DNA of 22,833 nucleotides from Bacteroidota bacterium (GTDB lineage: Bacteria; Bacteroidota; Bacteroidia; Bacteroidales; JADFUO01). Below the pieces are notes generated by a model, which saw nothing but the letters and a program-made list of their open reading frames with translations, was not told where the DNA came from and did no database searches. Location of the stretch: assembly GCA_030614305.1 (NCBI GenBank), contig JAUWKH010000003.1, positions 1 to 22,833 of the forward strand. Reading direction: 5' to 3'. Position numbers and translations under genes: made by a program. Of this stretch, positions 1 through 7,483 are shown piece after piece (within the stretch, counting starts at the first letter, position 1; each line of letters begins with the position of its first letter).

Positions 1-831
1 CATTATTCCATTCAGGTAATCATTTCGTTCTCTTACAATTCTCAATCCTCTGTATCTGTAGCCGGTAACCCCAACAGGAATTTAAGCAGTAACAATGGAA
101 TCGTCATTCATATTATAAATTTTTGTGTGATTCATTTCAAGCGGCTTAAAAATTCTCTCCTCTGCAAATTTATCATAAGTTTTTCCCGAAATATTCTCAA
201 CAATACAAGCCAGAAGCATATAATTCGTATTACAATAATGAAATCCGGTGTTGGTTTTAAAATATGGCTGTGGTTTATATTTTATAAATAGTGCCAGCAT
301 TGTATCGTTTGTTAAGGGAATTGTTTTATTTTTCCATTTTTCATGTGCCAGCGACATATATCTTGGCAATCCCGAACGGTGTGTCAGTAAGTGCCTGACG
401 CTTATATTTTCATAAGGAAAATCAGGCAGGTAATCCCTGACATCAGCATCAAAATCCAGTTTTCCGTCTTCCTTAAGTATCATTATTGCCATTGCAGTAA
501 ACATCTTTGAAACAGATGCAAGCTGGAACATTGATTCGGTTGTCAGGGTATCTTTATCTCTATAGTCTGCCATACCCAATGCTTTTTTATAAACCATTCG
601 TCTCTTTTCCGCATATAAAACGGTTCCGTTGAATCCGCCTCTTTTATGAAGACGGGTAAAAATACTGTCAATCCAATGGGCTTTTTTGTTTATGATTATT
701 TGATCAAGATTAATTATAAGGCTGTCAGAAGAAATTATTACTTGGGGATTTTTCTCAGATTCAACAGATGAATTGCGGCAGGAAAAAATTAATAATAAAA
801 TAATTATAAGTAAAATATTTTTTTGGGACAT
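1..831 (-). pseudogene. Serine hydrolase of the beta-lactamase (class C/PBP) family, lipoprotein, interrupted by an in-frame stop
   Basis: Seen: from the ATG at 831 the reading frame gives 249 residues ending in a TAA at 82-84. After that TAA the same frame continues without another stop to the window edge and reads IPVGVTGYRYRGLRIV and onward, which resembles the continuation of this family. The N terminus is a lipoprotein signal with lipobox IFSC (Cys18). The catalytic Ser-x-x-Lys is S106-V-S-K109 and the Tyr-x-Asn motif is Y199-C-N201. The third motif (HxG) would lie outside the window. Family members usually have 350 or more residues, so the protein stopped at 82 would be truncated. An upstream TTG at 858 also opens the frame, but it lies inside a -7 promoter box, so the ATG at 831 is preferred. 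Inferred: nonsense-mutated pseudogene, or a sequencing error if the stop is not real. Exact substrate (peptidoglycan, ester or beta-lactam) is unknown. Confidence 0.75.
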
Positions 832-855
832 TTTAAAATGTAGATTTTTGGAAGG

Positions 856-863
856 CAAAAATA
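856..863 (-). promoter_or_regulatory. Bacteroidetes -7 box upstream of the serine hydrolase
   Basis: On the minus strand this reads TATTTTTG, matching TAnnTTTG, 25 bases before the ATG at 831. I see no good TTG/TTTG -33 partner at the expected spacing. Confidence 0.45.
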
Positions 864-1253
864 TACTTTTATAAGCAGATTTTTACCGATTTTAACATTT
901 TTAACAAATATTACTTAGTGTAGCGAAGCTACAAACAAATTAGCTTAAGTGATAGTTAATAAAAAGTAAGCAGTCGGCAGTCGGCAGTCAGCAGACTGAG
1001 GACTGAAGACTGACCCCGAAAGCTTTCGGGGGAGGACTGATAATAAAAACCCAATACTTTACAAAAAAACAAAGTTTTACAGGATAATAGTATATTTTTT
1101 ATCCGAAATTGGAAAGTAGTATTCGGTTTTATTATGTCTTCACATAATATATAATATAATGACCGTTGTTAAGTAATTGATAATTTATGACATACATTTC
1201 TGGCATGAACTTTGACAACCCAAGTATTAAAAGTTCCTTAAATATCTCTTAGA
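859..1253. other. 395-base intergenic region with several inverted repeats
   Basis: No convincing gene is visible. It holds, in order, a small hairpin (stem TGTAGC/GCTACA, loop GAA, 919-933), a heptamer-repeat hairpin (971-1012), an 18-bp perfect palindrome (1014-1031) and AT-rich sequence leading to the gene at 1254. The minus-strand promoter of the serine hydrolase sits at its left edge. Confidence 0.7.
970..1039. repeat. Heptamer-periodic inverted repeat plus 18-bp perfect palindrome
   Basis: Left arm 971-989 is CAGTC repeated three times with GG spacers; right arm 994-1012 is GACTG three times with AG and AA spacers; the loop is AGCA. The arms pair in three 5-bp blocks separated by 2-base mismatches, giving a 7-base period. 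Directly after comes CCCCGAAAGCTTTCGGGG (1014-1031), a perfect palindrome, followed by one more GAGGACTGA unit (1032-1040). The composition is far more GC-rich than the surroundings. Function unknown; it may be an interspersed intergenic repeat of the genome. Confidence 0.8.
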
Positions 1254-1574
1254 ATGAATTTAGTATTTATTATTATTGTTTACATGATTTTAGTTGTTCT
1301 GCTAACAATTGAAGGTGCAAAAAGGACGATAGGATTATGGGCAACGTTTATAATTAGTTTATTACTCACACCGGTTATTGGAGTTTTGGTTTTATTTATC
1401 TCTCAAAAAAGATTACACATTACATATTTCATAAAAAACCAAAAATGTTACAATTGTGAACATGAATATTCTAAAGGCTCGTCATATTGCATGTCGTGTA
1501 AAGAACAAAGTGATTGGATTAAAATAAAACCTTCAGAAATAAAAAAACATAATTTTTCCTTTACGGTTTTTTAA
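1254..1574 (+). CDS. Hypothetical small membrane protein with a C-terminal zinc-ribbon-like Cys4 motif
   Basis: I do not recognise this 106-residue protein. Two hydrophobic segments are visible (about residues 3-20 and 28-50), followed by a soluble tail carrying C65-x2-C68 and C79-x2-C82, the spacing of a short zinc ribbon. The tail ends in a basic and aromatic stretch. The ATG at 1254 is the natural start because the first hydrophobic segment begins immediately after it. It stands alone, is flanked upstream by the repeat-rich gap, and converges on the M1 peptidase gene with a shared hairpin terminator. A membrane-anchored zinc-ribbon protein is as far as the sequence supports. Confidence 0.6.
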   Translation: MNLVFIIIVYMILVVLLTIEGAKRTIGLWATFIISLLLTPVIGVLVLFISQKRLHITYFIKNQKCYNCEHEYSKGSSYCMSCKEQSDWIKIKPSEIKKHNFSFTVF

Positions 1575-1585
1575 TTTATTTACAA

Positions 1586-1618
1586 AAATCCTCCAGATTT
1601 CTAAAATCTTGAGGATTT
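1586..1618. terminator. Bidirectional hairpin terminator between convergent genes
   Basis: The arms AAATCCTCCAGAT (1586-1598) and ATCTTGAGGATTT (1606-1618) pair with one mismatch around a 7-base loop. On the minus strand the hairpin is followed by a T run (A run at 1584-1588 of the plus strand), so it best serves the M1 peptidase gene; it also lies just after the stop of the plus-strand gene. Confidence 0.7.
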
Positions 1619-1621
1619 AAA

Positions 1622-3988
1622 TTATCTTATATAAACGACCTTTTCCCATCCGGCAATATTATTATTTCCCGAATTGATCTGAATTATGTAAGTTCCTTTA
1701 GGGATATCGCCGGGTATCCATTTTATAAAATTTTGGTCGGGTTTGATTTTAATACTTTTTATTAATATGCCATTTGTATTGATAACTTCTAATAAAGATT
1801 CTTCTTCAATGCTGAATTCAATATTAAAACTGTCGTGTGACGGATTCGGATATACTTTTATTTTCTTTTCTTTTTTTGATGATTTTTCATCATTTCCAAC
1901 CTGTGTATCCCACACAGCCAATGTGTATTCGCCTTTTTGCAAACTATCAATATAAAAATTGCCGATCATCCAGATACCCACTTTTGTAAAATTGATTGAT
2001 TGCCAGTCTTCGGCTTGGCAGGAACGGTAGAGTATTACAACTGAATCGGTTTGACTTAAAATTAATGTATTATCCAAATAATTATTTCTGTTGTAATAAA
2101 AACGTCCGGTTGCAATGAAATCTTCAGGAAAAATGCCGTCAATTTTCCAATACCTGTAATCGGAAAGCCGTAATCCCGGAACAGGAGTTTTTAAACTATC
2201 GGGGGGTGCCCAGTTATGTGTAACCCTGAAAAATGCCGAATCTGTGATTTGCTCAACATCAATATTAAAAAAAGTATTTGGAAATTCATATTCACCTGTG
2301 CTGTTTACTATTTGAAAATAGTCTGTTGTGGCATCGCACAGTTTTTCTTCAATGTCCATCATAACGGCTTCTGGAGCAAAAGGTACCTGTTTAACCGAAC
2401 ATCCTGTTTTACCTGAAAAATGAATTGTATCGGTAAAAGTATTCCAGTTGCTGTCCATAAATGTTACTTCAACAATATTGGAATTAGCGAGATAATCATA
2501 TCCCTTATATTTTTGTTTTGGATAAACAAAAACTTCAAAATCTTCACCGGTAGTTTGGACTACAAATGAATCAACTGAAAAATGAGGTGTTCCGGGAGTG
2601 AATACCCAGGCATCAAAAAAATCAGTCATATCAATACCTGTGTAAGAAGTCATAAAATCTCTCATATCATAAGATGAAGCATAATTAAAAGCAAACTCTT
2701 CAAGATAGGCTTTCACAACATCAAAGAAAAGATCACTGCCAAGATAACCTCTTAATGTCTGAACAACAATACAACCTTTATCATAAACAGTAGCTCCGTA
2801 AGTGAGTTCGGTGGGGACTCCGTACAAAGCATAATATCCCCCGTCTTCAATATGTGTAGTACGCAAAACATCAGCATGTTTATCACGCATTGAGCTTTTA
2901 AAATCTTCTTCACCGTAAAGGTCTTTTCTGTAAAAAATTTCACAGAAGACAGCCCAACCTTCATTGAGCCACATATCTCCTGCGGAAGCACATGTTACGA
3001 GATCGCCAAACCACATGTGTGATAATTCATGAGTATAAAGCCATTCATAAGTTGATGTGCCGTTGATGCAGAAATGAGGATATGCAATATTTGTAACATG
3101 CTCCATAGCTCCGATAGCTGTTCCAACGTAACCTACCCTATTCCATGGATAATGGCCAAAGTAATTTTCAAAAATTGCCATTACATCTTTAAGATGAGAA
3201 AAGGAACCGGGAACTTTAGATGTATCAGCAGGTTTGGTGTAAATTAAAATTGGAATTGTATCACTAATACCATTATAGGAATCAGCCACAGCTTCATATT
3301 CGCCAACGGCAACCGAAGCAAGATAAGTTGGAATAGTTTTGTCCAACTGCCAGTGATAAGTAACGGATTTATTTTTATTAGTTGTTTTTGAAATTAAAGC
3401 ACCGCCGCAAACGGCTTTTTTCCCTTCGCCAACCGTAATATAACAATCATAAGTTGCCCTGTCCTTGAAATCATCAACACACGGAAACCATGCTTTACCC
3501 AGATTATGCGGGTCGGACACAAAACCAACTCCAAGATTAAATGCGTAATCACCAGAATAATGGAAACCGCCCCAGCCTTCATGAAACGGATGACCATGAT
3601 AATAAATACTCACAGTTAGAGTATCGCCTGTATTTACAGGAGTTGAAAGTGGTATTTGAATTATTGCATCAACATGTGTGAAAGAAGTAATTTCGGTTCC
3701 TTCAACAAAAACGGAATCAACTGTCAGATCAAGCAATTCAAGAGGGATGGAGCTGATGTTATCAACTTTTGGTGTTAACCTAACATTAGTAAATCCCTGG
3801 ATTGTCTGAGCTGAAAAGTCAATATATTCCAGATAGATATCATAATGAACCACATCAATTGTATCTCCGATTTCTGATGTGTAATGAAAAATTTTATGAG
3901 AACAAAGATGCTTTTTTTGTTGCGCATTTAAGCTAAGGCTGAAAATAATTAAAATTATTAGACTTAAAATATAATTACTTGATTTCAT
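1622..3988 (-). CDS. Secreted M1-family zinc aminopeptidase with T9SS type A sorting domain
   Basis: A 788-residue exported metallopeptidase, probably removing N-terminal residues from peptides outside the cell or at its surface. Visible: signal peptide at residues 1-22 (ending SLNAQQ); N-terminal M1 beta domain to about residue 230; GAMEH at 293-297, corresponding to the family GxMEN exopeptidase motif with His in place of Asn; zinc site H320-E-L-S-H324 followed after 18 residues by E343 in WLNEGW; C-terminal Por sorting domain from about 705, starting KVYPNPSHDSF and rich in beta strands, which directs export by the type IX system. The ATG at 3986-3988 directly precedes the signal peptide. 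It is monocistronic and divergent from the tolC-like gene. The catalytic residues are intact, so activity is expected; the GAMEH variant might change substrate handling. Confidence 0.92.
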   Translation of the reverse strand: MKSSNYILSLIILIIFSLSLNAQQKKHLCSHKIFHYTSEIGDTIDVVHYDIYLEYIDFSAQTIQGFTNVRLTPKVDNISSIPLELLDLTVDSVFVEGTEITSFTHVDAIIQIPLSTPVNTGDTLTVSIYYHGHPFHEGWGGFHYSGDYAFNLGVGFVSDPHNLGKAWFPCVDDFKDRATYDCYITVGEGKKAVCGGALISKTTNKNKSVTYHWQLDKTIPTYLASVAVGEYEAVADSYNGISDTIPILIYTKPADTSKVPGSFSHLKDVMAIFENYFGHYPWNRVGYVGTAIGAMEHVTNIAYPHFCINGTSTYEWLYTHELSHMWFGDLVTCASAGDMWLNEGWAVFCEIFYRKDLYGEEDFKSSMRDKHADVLRTTHIEDGGYYALYGVPTELTYGATVYDKGCIVVQTLRGYLGSDLFFDVVKAYLEEFAFNYASSYDMRDFMTSYTGIDMTDFFDAWVFTPGTPHFSVDSFVVQTTGEDFEVFVYPKQKYKGYDYLANSNIVEVTFMDSNWNTFTDTIHFSGKTGCSVKQVPFAPEAVMMDIEEKLCDATTDYFQIVNSTGEYEFPNTFFNIDVEQITDSAFFRVTHNWAPPDSLKTPVPGLRLSDYRYWKIDGIFPEDFIATGRFYYNRNNYLDNTLILSQTDSVVILYRSCQAEDWQSINFTKVGIWMIGNFYIDSLQKGEYTLAVWDTQVGNDEKSSKKEKKIKVYPNPSHDSFNIEFSIEEESLLEVINTNGILIKSIKIKPDQNFIKWIPGDIPKGTYIIQINSGNNNIAGWEKVVYIR

Positions 3989-4191
3989 TTTCGTTAATTT
4001 ATGTTAGTAAATATGATATAATTATTCTGTAAAATTATTTATTTTATAAAACATTGGCAAATAATTTTTATCAATTTGTTCATATCCGAACAATAACTGT
4101 AACTATACGAACACTATTTTCGTCTAATGTTTTAAAATGTTAAGATAAAATTATAATAATCAGCAATTTAAAAATGTGGCATATTTTTAGC

Positions 4192-4199
4192 TATATTTG
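4192..4199 (+). promoter_or_regulatory. -7 promoter box of the TolC-family gene
   Basis: TATATTTG matches TAnnTTTG, 26 bases before the ATG at 4226. The -33 partner is poor (TTTA at 4167-4170). About 85-105 bases upstream, two direct copies of CGAACA (4087-4092 and 4108-4113) lie 21 bp apart, a possible but unproven operator. Confidence 0.55.
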
Positions 4200-4225
4200 T
4201 CCGTTAAACAATAAATATAAAAGTA

Positions 4226-5623
4226 ATGATAAAAATAATAAATTGTAAGTGTTTCAAAGGAAACCTAAAATTAACTTTAATTGGTCTGTTACTTATTGTA
4301 ATTTCAGGCACTATTTATTCACAAAAAGTTTGGTCACTAAGAGATTGTATTAATTATGCCCTGGATAATAACATTCACATCAAACAAAGTGAATTAACTT
4401 CAGAAAACAACAAAATTGGATTGTTACAAAGTAAATTGGATTTATTACCAACTGTTAACGGAAGTTTATCGCATACTTATGGTTGGGGAAGGTCAATTGA
4501 CTTTGCAACTTATACATATGCACATCAGAACACCCAGCAAAGTTATTTCACGTTTTCAAGCGATTTAACGATATTTAACGGTTTGCAAAAATATAATACT
4601 ATTAAGCAAAACCAGTTTGAATATTTGGCAAGTAAGTATGATTCGGATAAGATGAAAGATGATATTTCACTGAATATTGCTGCTGCTTATTTGCAAATTT
4701 TGTTTTACATAGAGATTGTAGCAACAGCCGAGGACCAGGTTGAAATTACCAAATTGCAGATTGACAGAACAGAAAAACTTGTTAATGCCGGAACATTGCC
4801 TAAAGGCAGCTTGTTTGATATTCAGGCACAAGGAGCTACCGAAGAAGTAAATTTAATAAATGCCCGGAACCAGTTAAATCTTGCATATCTTGATTTATTA
4901 CAATTGCTTGATAAAAGTGCCTCTGAAAAATTTGAAATAGAAAAACCCGAACTATCAATTACAACAGTTCCTGAATTATTACCTCCTGAGCAAATTTATT
5001 CGTATGCCATACTAAATTTACCTGAAATTAAAAGTTCGGAATACAGGTTGCAAAGTGCAAATAAAGGATTAGCTATTGCACGGGGCTACAGGAGCCCGAG
5101 TCTTTCGTTAAGAGGTGGCTGGAATACAAGCTATTCCGACCAGATAAAGTATTCCAATCCCCTGGAACCTAATTATGGTGATATAATTCCCTTTGGTAAC
5201 CAGTTTGAAGATAACCAAAATAAAACCTTACAGGTTTCTTTGAGTATCCCGATTTTCAATGGTTTTCAGGTATCGTCATACATTAGTCAGTCAAAGTTAA
5301 CTGAGGAAAATGCTCAGTATAACCTTCAGCTTTCAAAGAATCAGGTTAGAAAGAATGTTGAAACAGCTTTTGCCGATGCTTTATCGGCATTTAAAAGTTA
5401 CAATGCTAATGAGAAATCTTTAAATGCTTATACAGAGGCATTTAAATATATGGAGAAAAAATTTGATGTGGGATTGATTAATGCTTTGGATTATAATGTT
5501 GCTAAAACGCAACTGACTAAAGCCAAATCAGATTTATTATCAGCTAAATACGATTTTATTTTTAAAACAAAAATCCTGGATTTTTACATGGGAAAACCAA
5601 TTACATTGGAAGATTATAAATAA
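4226..5623 (+). CDS. TolC-family outer membrane efflux channel
   Basis: A 465-residue protein of the outer membrane efflux family, expected to form a trimeric channel through the outer membrane and periplasm for an efflux or type I export machine. Seen: N-terminal signal sequence with a hydrophobic stretch at about 15-31 ending IYSQ; then WSLRDCINYALDNN, the typical first helix of the family; two repeated halves rich in amphipathic helices (about 40-240 and 250-455); and the recurring I-F-N-G-x-Q motif near the membrane strands (TIFNGLQ and PIFNGFQ). The length fits the family. It is followed by a periplasmic adaptor gene, but an intrinsic terminator lies between them, so the two may be only partly co-transcribed. 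The substrate cannot be read from the sequence. Confidence 0.9.
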   Translation: MIKIINCKCFKGNLKLTLIGLLLIVISGTIYSQKVWSLRDCINYALDNNIHIKQSELTSENNKIGLLQSKLDLLPTVNGSLSHTYGWGRSIDFATYTYAHQNTQQSYFTFSSDLTIFNGLQKYNTIKQNQFEYLASKYDSDKMKDDISLNIAAAYLQILFYIEIVATAEDQVEITKLQIDRTEKLVNAGTLPKGSLFDIQAQGATEEVNLINARNQLNLAYLDLLQLLDKSASEKFEIEKPELSITTVPELLPPEQIYSYAILNLPEIKSSEYRLQSANKGLAIARGYRSPSLSLRGGWNTSYSDQIKYSNPLEPNYGDIIPFGNQFEDNQNKTLQVSLSIPIFNGFQVSSYISQSKLTEENAQYNLQLSKNQVRKNVETAFADALSAFKSYNANEKSLNAYTEAFKYMEKKFDVGLINALDYNVAKTQLTKAKSDLLSAKYDFIFKTKILDFYMGKPITLEDYK

Positions 5624-5639
5624 CATCATGTCAAATGTA

Positions 5640-5669
5640 TTGGATTTTTCTGAATATGAGATATATTTG
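5640..5669 (+). promoter_or_regulatory. Predicted promoter in the tolC/adaptor gap
   Basis: TTG (5640-5642), 19 bases, then TATATTTG (5662-5669): good spacing for a Bacteroidetes -33/-7 pair. Transcription would begin near 5676 and meet the hairpin terminator at 5697 within about 25 bases, so this promoter would give a short RNA or an attenuated leader for the adaptor gene. Confidence 0.5.
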
Positions 5670-5696
5670 ACTTTTGCAAAGGTCTCAAAATAACAT

Positions 5697-5732
5697 CCCT
5701 CCTTAATTAATCGGGAGGGTTTATTTTTTTTT
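5697..5732 (+). terminator. Rho-independent terminator (possible attenuator) before the adaptor gene
   Basis: Stem CCCTCC (5697-5702) with GGAGGG (5714-5719), 11-base loop, then a T-rich tract at 5720-5732 broken by a single A. It ends tolC transcripts and possibly the short transcript from the promoter at 5640-5669. Confidence 0.8.
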
Positions 5733-5801
5733 GTATTTAATTTTTTTAATTAATTTTACAACTCTTAAAATCAAATATTAATTTACAATAAAAATATTTA
5801 A

Positions 5802-7160
5802 ATGAAAAAGAAATCAAAAAAGAAAAAATGGTTTATATGGGGTGGGGTCATTTTGATCATCATCCTTGTAATAGTGGCTATTAATAAAAAGCAAAACACA
5901 AAAGGTATTAAAGTCAGCACCGAGCTTGTTGAAAAACGAACACTTATTGAATCGGTTTCAGCAAATGGTAAAATTCAGCCTGAAATAGATGTAAGTATCA
6001 GCCCGTACATTTCGGGTGAGGTAGTTGAACTATATGTAAGAGAGGGTGAAGAAGTTAAAAAAGGTGATTTATTGGCAAAGATTGACCCTGAAATTTATAT
6101 ATCTAATTTCGAAAGAATAGAAGCTGCATTAAATACACAGCGGGCAAATCTTGCCAATTCTAAAGCCCGCTTGGTACAGTCTAAAGCACAATATATTAAT
6201 TCGAAAAATAATTTTAAAAGAAATGAAACACTTTATAAGCAAAACGTAATTTCAGCAGCAGATTTTGATGCTGCAAAATCTTCGTATGAAGTTGCAGAAG
6301 CCGAAGTTGAGGCAGCAAAAGAAAGTGTAAAAGCAGCCGAATACTCGGTGAGTAGTGCGAAAGCATCATTAAAAGAAGCAAAGGAAAATCTTAATAGAAC
6401 AAGCATTTTTGCTCCTAACGACGGAACTGTTTCAAAACTTAATGTAGAAAAAGGCGAGCGTGTAACAGGAGCCTCCCAGTTTTCAAGCGGAACCGAAATA
6501 ATGCGAATTGCCAATCTGCAGGAAATGGAAGTGAATGTTGAGGTTAATGAAAACGATATTGTAAGAGTGGCATTGGGCGATACTTCAATTATTGAAGTAG
6601 ATGCTTATCTTAACAAAAAATTTAAAGGTATTGTAACCGAAATTGCCACTTCTGCCAATACTATTGGTGTGAGTGTTGACCAGGTTACTAATTTTGATGT
6701 AAAGATCAGGATTTTAAGAGAATCGTATAAAGACCTTATTCCCGAAGATAATCCGCGTTTCTCACCGCTCCGGCCGGGCATGTCGGCAACTGTTGATATT
6801 CAAACCGAAACAGCACACAATATTTTAACTTTACCTATACAGGCAGTTACTACAAGGTCGGATACTACCGGCAAAGAAAAATCATTACGTGAAAAAAGAG
6901 AAGAAGAAAAATCCAAAAAGGATGAAAGCAAAGTAGATGAGGAATTTCTTGAATATGTATTTTTATATGATGATGGTATAGCCAAAATGCAAGAGGTTAA
7001 AACCGGTATTCAGAACAATACATATATTGAAATTACCGAAGGGCTTGAAGACGGACAGGAAGTTATTGTTGCTCCATACAGAGCGGTTTCCAAAAAACTG
7101 AAAAACGGAGACGAGGTGAAAAAAGTACCTAAAAAAGAGCTGTTTGCTTCGGAGGATTAA
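5802..7160 (+). CDS. Periplasmic adaptor (membrane fusion) subunit of an efflux system, HlyD/MacA type
   Basis: A 452-residue adaptor expected to bridge an inner-membrane pump and a TolC channel. Seen: a very basic N terminus (KKKSKKKK), one membrane anchor at about 10-27, a first lipoyl/barrel-sandwich half at about 55-95 (SISPYISGEVVELYVREGEE), an alanine-rich alpha-helical hairpin at about 105-195 containing ETLYKQNVISAADFD, the second lipoyl half (IFAPNDGTVSKLNVEKGERV) and beta-barrel domains to the end. A charged Lys/Glu linker at about 350-375 interrupts the C-terminal part. The ATG at 5802 fits the membrane anchor. It follows the tolC-like gene, but no ABC or RND pump gene comes after it; the next gene is antitoxin-like. 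The pump must be encoded elsewhere, or has been lost. RND versus MacB-type ABC partner cannot be settled here. Confidence 0.88.
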   Translation: MKKKSKKKKWFIWGGVILIIILVIVAINKKQNTKGIKVSTELVEKRTLIESVSANGKIQPEIDVSISPYISGEVVELYVREGEEVKKGDLLAKIDPEIYISNFERIEAALNTQRANLANSKARLVQSKAQYINSKNNFKRNETLYKQNVISAADFDAAKSSYEVAEAEVEAAKESVKAAEYSVSSAKASLKEAKENLNRTSIFAPNDGTVSKLNVEKGERVTGASQFSSGTEIMRIANLQEMEVNVEVNENDIVRVALGDTSIIEVDAYLNKKFKGIVTEIATSANTIGVSVDQVTNFDVKIRILRESYKDLIPEDNPRFSPLRPGMSATVDIQTETAHNILTLPIQAVTTRSDTTGKEKSLREKREEEKSKKDESKVDEEFLEYVFLYDDGIAKMQEVKTGIQNNTYIEITEGLEDGQEVIVAPYRAVSKKLKNGDEVKKVPKKELFASED

Positions 7161-7215
7161 TGGGTTATTGGGATTATTTATACGTTAAAACAAATTTCAG
7201 AAAATCAATTCGGAA

Positions 7216-7247
7216 TTTGACCTCTATAATTTTAAATAGTATATTTG
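7216..7247 (+). promoter_or_regulatory. Strong Bacteroidetes promoter for the antitoxin-like gene and tsaB
   Basis: TTTG (7216-7219), 20 bases, TATATTTG (7240-7247). The -7 box lies 18 bases before the ATG at 7266. A TTG at 7245 that could extend the frame is part of this box and is therefore unlikely to be a start codon. Confidence 0.65.
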
Positions 7248-7265
7248 AAAAAAAATGATTTGATT

Positions 7266-7454
7266 ATGATAACACAAGAAATCAAAACAGAAATACATAA
7301 AGTTATTGATAACCTTCCTGATACAATTGCAAGTGATGTGCTTGATTATTTAAAGGGACTTTTAAATAAAACTAAACACGATTTGACAATGTCAAGGAAA
7401 CTTGCAAAAATAATCAAAGAAGATAAAGAACTTCTTGAAAAATTAGCTCAATGA
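7266..7454 (+). CDS. Small antitoxin-like protein
   Basis: A 62-residue, charged, helix-rich protein beginning MITQEIKTEIHKVIDNLPD and ending KIIKEDKELLEKLAQ. From memory this pattern (a helix with IDxLP, then a linker, then a terminal helix with EDKELLxxLA) is common in Bacteroidetes small proteins encoded directly before toxin genes such as Doc/Fic or RelE types; I cannot confirm this by search. Its stop codon overlaps the next start (ATGA at 7451-7454), the typical translational coupling of antitoxin and toxin, but the downstream frame is tsaB rather than a toxin. A strong promoter lies directly upstream. The likely role is an orphan antitoxin, or only a leader cistron for tsaB. Confidence 0.65.
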   Translation: MITQEIKTEIHKVIDNLPDTIASDVLDYLKGLLNKTKHDLTMSRKLAKIIKEDKELLEKLAQ

Positions 7455-7483
7455 TAACAATTGAAGAAGTTCTGAAGATTCAT
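7451..7483 (+). pseudogene. Possible remnant of a Doc/Fic toxin start fused in frame to tsaB
   Basis: The first 11 codons of the tsaB frame encode MITIEEVLKIH, which resembles the usual beginning of Bacteroidetes death-on-curing (Doc/Fic) toxins (M-I-x-I-E-E-V-L-x-I-H followed by a helix). TsaB proteins normally begin two to four residues before ILNIETATS. This segment overlaps the antitoxin-like gene by ATGA, just where a toxin start would be. Inferred from remembered family patterns; the match is short and could be chance. Confidence 0.4.

Noticed and set aside
970..1040. CRISPR array in the heptamer-repeat region
   Set aside because: Repeat unit of 7 bases without spacers; the structure is a hairpin, not repeat-spacer units.
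1081..1105. GGATAA/TTATCC inverted repeat in the first intergenic region
   Set aside because: A 6-bp A/T-rich stem with a 12-base loop is expected by chance in such sequence.
5628..5693. A 21-codon open frame after the tolC-like gene
   Set aside because: It contains the predicted promoter and has no distinctive composition; likely chance in AT-rich sequence.
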